Assembly: GCF_012273515.2 (NCBI RefSeq)
Contig: NZ_CP050975.2
Span: 8,866,001 to 8,930,000 of the forward strand
From: Streptomyces sp. RPA4-2
GTDB lineage: Bacteria > Actinomycetota > Actinomycetes > Streptomycetales > Streptomycetaceae
Length of the DNA: 64,000 nt
Direction: 5' to 3'
Shown: piece after piece, positions 60,376 through 64,000 of the stretch
Layout of the letters: each line of letters opens with the position of its first letter
Position numbering within the stretch: position 1 is the stretch's first letter
Notes under the pieces: generated by a model
The model's input: only the letters and a program-made list of their open reading frames with translations
What the model was told of the DNA's origin: nothing
The model's database searches: none
Translations under genes and position numbers: made by a program

Positions 60376-61125
60376 TCAGGTTCCGCCGTCACGCAGACAG
60401 GCATACCCGGTGCGGACGTGAAACCCCGTTCGGCCCGTCTGCTCCCATTGCTGTCCGCTGTACAGGGCCTGGCGCAGGGCCTCGTCGTGCACCGCCCGCT
60501 GCTTACGGGTGCAGCCGCTCCGGTCGATGTCGAGGGTGGCGACGACCGGTGGGACGGCGGCCCGGAACTCCTCGGGAAGGGAATCCGCGCGTGCCTCGTC
60601 GTAGTCCGGGTCGTCGGGGTAGCTCAGTGCCAGGGTGACGGGCGGCTCCGCGCCGAGGCGCCGCCCCGCGGTGCGCAGCGACTCCGCCAGCTGCTGCAGG
60701 GCCAGGCGGATGTCGCTGCTGAGCGTCACCTGGCCGCGCGGTGGCACGAACAGATCCGGTGGCACGGCCTCCGGCACCACATAGCGCACGGCGACCTGCT
60801 CGGCGTGGAACTGCGCCAGCAGTCCCGGCCATCTTCCACCGCCCTCGACGGTGAACTCGGGCTGCGGCCGAGGCGACCAGCGCAGCAGCACGAGATCCAC
60901 CATCTCCAGGGCCTCGGGCGGCAGGTTGTCCGGGCTGTACGGCCCCCGGCTGCGGGTCAGCAGGGCGCTGTCGTTCATCATGGCCGACATCCGCGCACCG
61001 CCGGCGTCGATGTCGAGGGCCAGCGGGTGGATGCCGAACGTCAGCATGATGCCCTGTGCCGCATCGATCCGCGACGACACGACCGGCCCCCGGGGATCCG
61101 GTGCGCGCTCGCCCCGCCACCTCAT
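60376..61125 (-). CDS. Uncharacterised protein coupled to DUF7019
   Basis: The ATG at 61125 overlaps the stop of the upstream gene (ATGA). The 249-aa product contains IMLTFGIHPLALDIDAGGAR, PEALEMVDLVLLRWSPRPQP, and VTLALSYPDDPDYDEARAD, then an arginine-rich helical end ALYSGQQWEQTGRTGFHVRT. It appears alpha/beta and soluble. I do not recognise a family. Coupling to DUF7019 and convergence with the kinases imply a joint role, perhaps as a substrate or effector. Confidence 0.65.
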   Translation of the reverse strand: MRWRGERAPDPRGPVVSSRIDAAQGIMLTFGIHPLALDIDAGGARMSAMMNDSALLTRSRGPYSPDNLPPEALEMVDLVLLRWSPRPQPEFTVEGGGRWPGLLAQFHAEQVAVRYVVPEAVPPDLFVPPRGQVTLSSDIRLALQQLAESLRTAGRRLGAEPPVTLALSYPDDPDYDEARADSLPEEFRAAVPPVVATLDIDRSGCTRKQRAVHDEALRQALYSGQQWEQTGRTGFHVRTGYACLRDGGT

Positions 61126-61757
61126 TCGGCCAGTGCCACGTACAGGGGGCTGCCGAGCAGGACCGCCATGTCCCCCGCCGGGTACAGCTCCGGGTAGGGG
61201 CAGGGCCCGCACACCAGCCGCTTGGCCACGAACTCGACGTTCTGGACGGGCCCGCGGAGGACGGCATTGGCCTGGACGACGGTGGTCAGGGCGTCGGGCA
61301 GCACGGTGTCCCCGACTGCCAGGGTGGCCAGTTGGGCCAGCATCATCGGTGTCATGGAACCGCTCATCTGGTGCCGCTCGGGGTTCGCGGCCTGCTGGGC
61401 GCCCAGCACGTGCCCCGTCGAGCCGCCGAGGCCCACGATCGTCCGGTCGCTGCGCCCGCCGAAGTACACGGTGCCACTGTTGCCGACGGGGCCCCACTGC
61501 ATCGGCAGCACCCCGTACACATACTGCCCGGCTTCGTCCACGTCCCCCAGATCTCCGTGGTCCTCCAGATGGCGCACCACCCGCTCGAGACGGGCGACGC
61601 GCTCCGTGCCCGCGCTCTCGACACTGTGCCGGGCACCCAGCATCTTCAGCCCGAAACTGAACTCGGTGACCCGCTTGCGCCCCCACCCCGGGTCGATCTG
61701 GGCCAGCATCATGTCGACCTTGGCGTCACTGATGTACAGGTAATAGCGGAACGGCAC
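61122..61757 (-). CDS. DUF7019-like protein
   Basis: GTG 61757 follows GGGGAAGGGGCGCGG. The sequence VPFRYYLYISDAKVDMMLAQ, IDPGWGRKRVTEFSFGLKML, VARLERVVRHLEDHGDLGDV, YFGGRSDRTIVGLGGSTGHV, NVEFVAKRLVCGPCP and LLGSPLYVALAE matches a Streptomyces family annotated DUF7019, of unknown function. It begins with FRYYLYISDAKVDML, which marks the fold. It is translated with the following gene (ATGA overlap), and the pair converges on the kinase genes. Confidence 0.75.
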   Translation of the reverse strand: MPFRYYLYISDAKVDMMLAQIDPGWGRKRVTEFSFGLKMLGARHSVESAGTERVARLERVVRHLEDHGDLGDVDEAGQYVYGVLPMQWGPVGNSGTVYFGGRSDRTIVGLGGSTGHVLGAQQAANPERHQMSGSMTPMMLAQLATLAVGDTVLPDALTTVVQANAVLRGPVQNVEFVAKRLVCGPCPYPELYPAGDMAVLLGSPLYVALAE

Positions 61758-61809
61758 CCGCGCCCCTTCCCCCACGTCACAGGACGCCGACTCTACTCCC
61801 CGGCACGGG

Positions 61810-61990
61810 AGCAGGGGAGCACCGAGTTGGACTTCCCCTGGTGGCGGGTGGTGTACGACTTCTTCCGGCGCTGGTGCCGCCACGGCTACGTGCGCGAGCT
61901 CTACCAGCGGCTGCGACGCCTCGAACGCAAGCGGCAGGGCCGGGTGGCGGAACCGACGGCCGCGGTCAGAGAGCGGGTCCGGTTGGCAAG
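61810..61990 (+). pseudogene. IS5-family transposase fragment
   Basis: Plus frame STELDFPWWRVVYDFFRRW, CRHGYVRELYQRLRRLERKR, QGRVAEPTAAV matches the N-domain of IS5-type transposases (WWxVYxxFRRW...AEPTAxxIDSQSV), ending before the catalytic Asp. Confidence 0.55.
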
Positions 61991-62095
61991 TTTGTCTCGG
62001 TAGGCGGAGACACCCAAGCCTGGGTGGTCGAGGTAGGCGGCTGCCTGGGACAGCGCCAACGGCAGGCATCCCAACTCCTCAGCCAGCGCCACGCC
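61975..62095 (-). pseudogene. NB-ARC-like ATPase fragment
   Basis: VALAEELGCLPLALSQAAAY followed by LDHPGLGVSAYRDKLANRT is the GLPLAL/arm segment of NB-ARC/STAND proteins (LAEaLG.LPLALsQAAAYL). Only about 40 residues are left, ending in the transposase remnant. Confidence 0.6.
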
Positions 62096-62159
62096 GTATC
62101 AGGCGCTCGCGGAGCTCGCCGCCGAGTACGAGCTGCCCGGCTTGGGCGATGTCGCGTCG

Positions 62160-62317
62160 GCCGCGACACCTACCGTGACGTGTACCAGGACCGCCGCAAC
62201 TACGTCTGGGACAACCGCTCCGACACCGCCACCCTCCGCAACGACCACGGCCGCTTCATCGACGACGCCTCCTGGGGCCGCCACCACGACGGCGGCCACC
62301 ACGGCCGCCGCGCCTGA
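62160..62317 (+). pseudogene. Lamin-tail-domain-like C-terminal fragment
   Basis: RDTYRDVYQDRRNYVWDNRS followed by DTATLRNDHGRFIDDASWG and a His-rich tail resembles the end of a bacterial lamin tail domain (YVWDNxxDTATLRxxxGxxxDxxSW). The beginning is in another frame or missing. Stop at 62315. Confidence 0.45.
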
Positions 62318-62553
62318 ACCCCCACCCACCGGTGACCACAACGCCGGACACCGAACCGGTCAACACCCCGCGGTGCACGGCGCCCCACGCGGCCGCCGCG
62401 CACCGCCGACGTGTCACCGGTATCCGGTGAATGCGAGCGTGGTCCGCCCCGGCCGCTCCGCTGAGGCAGCCGGTGTCCTCGCCGGGAGGCTGTGCTTCTT
62501 GAGTCGGCCGTGTTCCAGGGCTTCGTCGTAGTCGGCTGACATCCGTTTTGTGA

Positions 62554-62655
62554 TCATGCGAGGCCGAGGAGCGCGAGAGGGCGGCGGGCGTCACGCGCGT
62601 TTGTGGCGGAGAGCGGCGGCGATGTTCCTGACATCGCCTCACTCAACGACGACCA
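62554..62655 (-). pseudogene. ISAs1-type transposase tail
   Basis: GDVRNIAAALRHKRA, a one-base shift, then RDARRPLALLGLA and TGA at 62554. This resembles the end of ISAs1-family transposases (NIAAALRHxARDxxRPLxLLGI). It lies directly downstream of the monooxygenase stop. Confidence 0.5.
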
Positions 62656-62660
62656 CCGCT

Positions 62661-63917
62661 CTACCCTGGTCCACCTCCGGGGTCGCCCGCGAGGCCGCCC
62701 CGACCCCCTGATGCCGCGGGCGGCGGGTAGTCCTCGACGGTCATGGAGTTGTAGAGGCGTGCGCTCTTGGTGGTGAGGCGGACGAGGGCGCGGCTGGGGC
62801 CCGCGGGCAGCGCGGAGATCAGGCGGGCGCCCTGGGCCAGTCCCAGCACGCCGAGGCGTGAGGTGGGGATCAGGGTCTTCGCCGCGCTCAGCGCGGCCGC
62901 GCGGCTGCCGCGCACGTGCTCCACCATCGCGCGCTCGTAGGCGGGGAAGGCGCGCTCGTGGTTGCCGCCTGCCCGTGCCAGCTCTCCGGCGAGGACGTAC
63001 GCGCCGACGACGGCCAGGCTGGTGCTGCCGCCGACGGCTGGGCCGGGGCAGTAGCCCGCGTCGCCGACGAGCGTCACCCTCCCTTGCGACCAGGTGTCCA
63101 TGCGGAGCTGGGTGATTGAGTCGAAGTAGAACGCCGGGGTGCGGTCGAGCTCGTCCAGCCAGCGGTCCACCTGGGGGTGCATGCTGGCGAACGCACTGCG
63201 CAGCAGCTCCTTCTGCAGGGGTACGTCGTGGTGGTGGTAGTCGAGTTCGCGCTCGCTCCGGAACAGGAACAACGCCCGCGCGTCGCCGAGGTGCCGCGCG
63301 CCGTACATGCCAGCAGTGCGGCCGACGCCGACGTGGATGAGGAGCTCGCGGTCGAGGTCGGAGATGTTCGGCAGGGTCAGCACCCCGAGGTAGGCCCCGA
63401 TGAAGGCGTTGCAGCGGGACTCGTCATCGAAGACGAGGCGGCGCACGTTGGAGTGCAGCCCGTCCGCGCCGACGACCAGGTCGAAGCGGCGCGGCGCGGC
63501 GTTTTCGAACCGCACCTCGCCGTCGGGTGAGATCGCGGTGATCGAGTCGCCGAAGATGTACTCGACGTCGTCGTGTGCGGCGTCGTAGTAGATCTCGCTC
63601 AGGTCGTCACGCATGATCTCGGCGTGCCGGTCGGAGGTGGCGCTGAAGATCTTGGAGAGGTCCGCCCGGACGGGACGTCGTGAGCCCTCCCGGTGGACGG
63701 TCATCCGGTTGGTGCCGGTGGCCCGCTCCTCGACGCGCGAGAGTACGCCCATCTTCTCCGAGATGTTCATCGCGGGCCGAAACAGGTCGACCGCGTGGCC
63801 GCCGGTCTTGCGCAGAGCCGGCGCGCGTTCGACGACGGTGACGGAGAATCCGTGTCTGGTGAGCCAGTAGGCCAGCACCGGACCGGCGACGCTGGCGCCG
63901 GAGACAAGAATCCGCAT
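62661..63917 (-). CDS. FAD-dependent monooxygenase (aromatic hydroxylase type)
   Basis: Start ATG 63917 after ACAAGGAGGGGTGCC. The 418-aa protein has the three FAD signatures of flavin hydroxylases: GASVAGPVLAYWLTRHG (GxGxxG-type, residues 7-23), the DG-type motif LVVGADGLHSNVRRL, and GD in VTLVGDAGYCPGPAVGG. It is close to TetX/RebC-like and polyketide hydroxylases. There is no signal peptide. The natural substrate cannot be told; such enzymes hydroxylate aromatic compounds or antibiotics. Confidence 0.9.
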   Translation of the reverse strand: MRILVSGASVAGPVLAYWLTRHGFSVTVVERAPALRKTGGHAVDLFRPAMNISEKMGVLSRVEERATGTNRMTVHREGSRRPVRADLSKIFSATSDRHAEIMRDDLSEIYYDAAHDDVEYIFGDSITAISPDGEVRFENAAPRRFDLVVGADGLHSNVRRLVFDDESRCNAFIGAYLGVLTLPNISDLDRELLIHVGVGRTAGMYGARHLGDARALFLFRSERELDYHHHDVPLQKELLRSAFASMHPQVDRWLDELDRTPAFYFDSITQLRMDTWSQGRVTLVGDAGYCPGPAVGGSTSLAVVGAYVLAGELARAGGNHERAFPAYERAMVEHVRGSRAAALSAAKTLIPTSRLGVLGLAQGARLISALPAGPSRALVRLTTKSARLYNSMTVEDYPPPAASGGRGGLAGDPGGGPG

Positions 63918-63935
63918 GGCACCCCTCCTTGTCAT

Positions 63936-64000
63936 TCAGTCCACCCGTACGGCGTGGATCGCGGTGAAGGCCAGCAGGGGGGTGGCAGTCCGTGGCGGAT
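63936..64000 (-). CDS. C-terminal end of an unknown upstream gene (partial)
   Basis: A minus frame ends TATPLLAFTAIHAVRVD with TGA at 63936-63938, just upstream of the monooxygenase ribosome site. Its protein-like hydrophobic pattern suggests the tail of a co-transcribed gene. Only about 20 residues are in the window. Confidence 0.35.
   Translation of the reverse strand, partial: PPRTATPLLAFTAIHAVRVD

Overview
The window is high-GC actinobacterial DNA and almost certainly comes from Streptomyces. It has GTG starts with GGAGG-type ribosome sites, a WblA-like WhiB protein, SpoIIE-type PP2C phosphatases with STAS anti-anti-sigma partners, a DUF6192 protein, a replication-relaxation protein and a Doc-like Fic toxin. 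It reads as accessory DNA, such as a chromosome arm or an integrated or degenerate plasmid. Intact metabolic, regulatory and secreted-protein genes lie among at least a dozen decayed transposases (IS5, IS110, IS256, IS630 and ISAs1 types), a tyrosine-recombinase pseudogene, a group II intron remnant, and remnants of helicase, DNA ligase, ABC and MFS genes.

Layout. 0-7.8 kb: IS5 elements, a small membrane protein whose stop codon lies in an IS target site, a decayed polymerase-like gene coupled to a 190-aa HTH protein (candidate telomere or plasmid replication pair), a STAS protein, the WblA-like gene and a broken IS256 transposase. 7.8-13.4 kb: two near-identical XRE/MmyB-type regulators in inverted orientation. 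One is divergent from a frameshifted MFS exporter, the other from an MBL-fold hydrolase followed by a DinB-like enzyme, and both share an operator-like block. 13.4-18 kb: IS630 remnant, GNAT, secreted ricin-type lectin, recombinase pseudogene. 18-23.2 kb: plasmid/ICE-like module with an orphan Fic toxin, a PIN-like membrane protein, a 1.5-kb array of the palindrome TGCGCA, a KGG protein and a Replic_Relax protein. 23.4-27.2 kb: phosphotransferase, an inositol-monophosphatase homologue with an altered motif, helicase and ligase pseudogenes.

27.6-30.6 kb: TetR regulator with tandem operator-like repeats, two SDR oxidoreductases and an MFS fragment. 30.7-34.6 kb: a compact four-gene operon with two uncharacterised proteins, a Dyp-type haem peroxidase and a BASS-type transporter. 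34.8-41.3 kb: small membrane and hypothetical proteins, a large secreted protein, a P-loop kinase, IS/ABC debris and a STAS/PP2C pair. 41.6-45.7 kb: a 1361-aa Tat-exported GH2 glycosidase with F5/8C domains inserted inside the catalytic scaffold. 46.3-47.5 kb: a group II intron 3' remnant (domain V and maturase C-terminus) between two transposase remnants. 47.6-49.9 kb: a sensor PP2C phosphatase with a HATPase domain. 50-55 kb: IS tails, DUF6192, a long repeat-bearing leader ending in a perfect hairpin before a MerR regulator, a SUKH-like protein and a stand-alone RapZ C-terminal domain. 55.5-61.8 kb: a signalling cassette of a Ser/Thr kinase-WD40 protein, a translationally coupled FHA-kinase and a convergent coupled pair (DUF7019 plus an unknown). 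61.8-64 kb: debris and an FAD monooxygenase.

The most promising uncharacterised units are the Dyp peroxidase operon, the kinase/FHA/DUF7019 cassette, the TGCGCA array beside the Replic_Relax gene and the polymerase-like/HTH pair. All functions are inferred from sequence reading alone.
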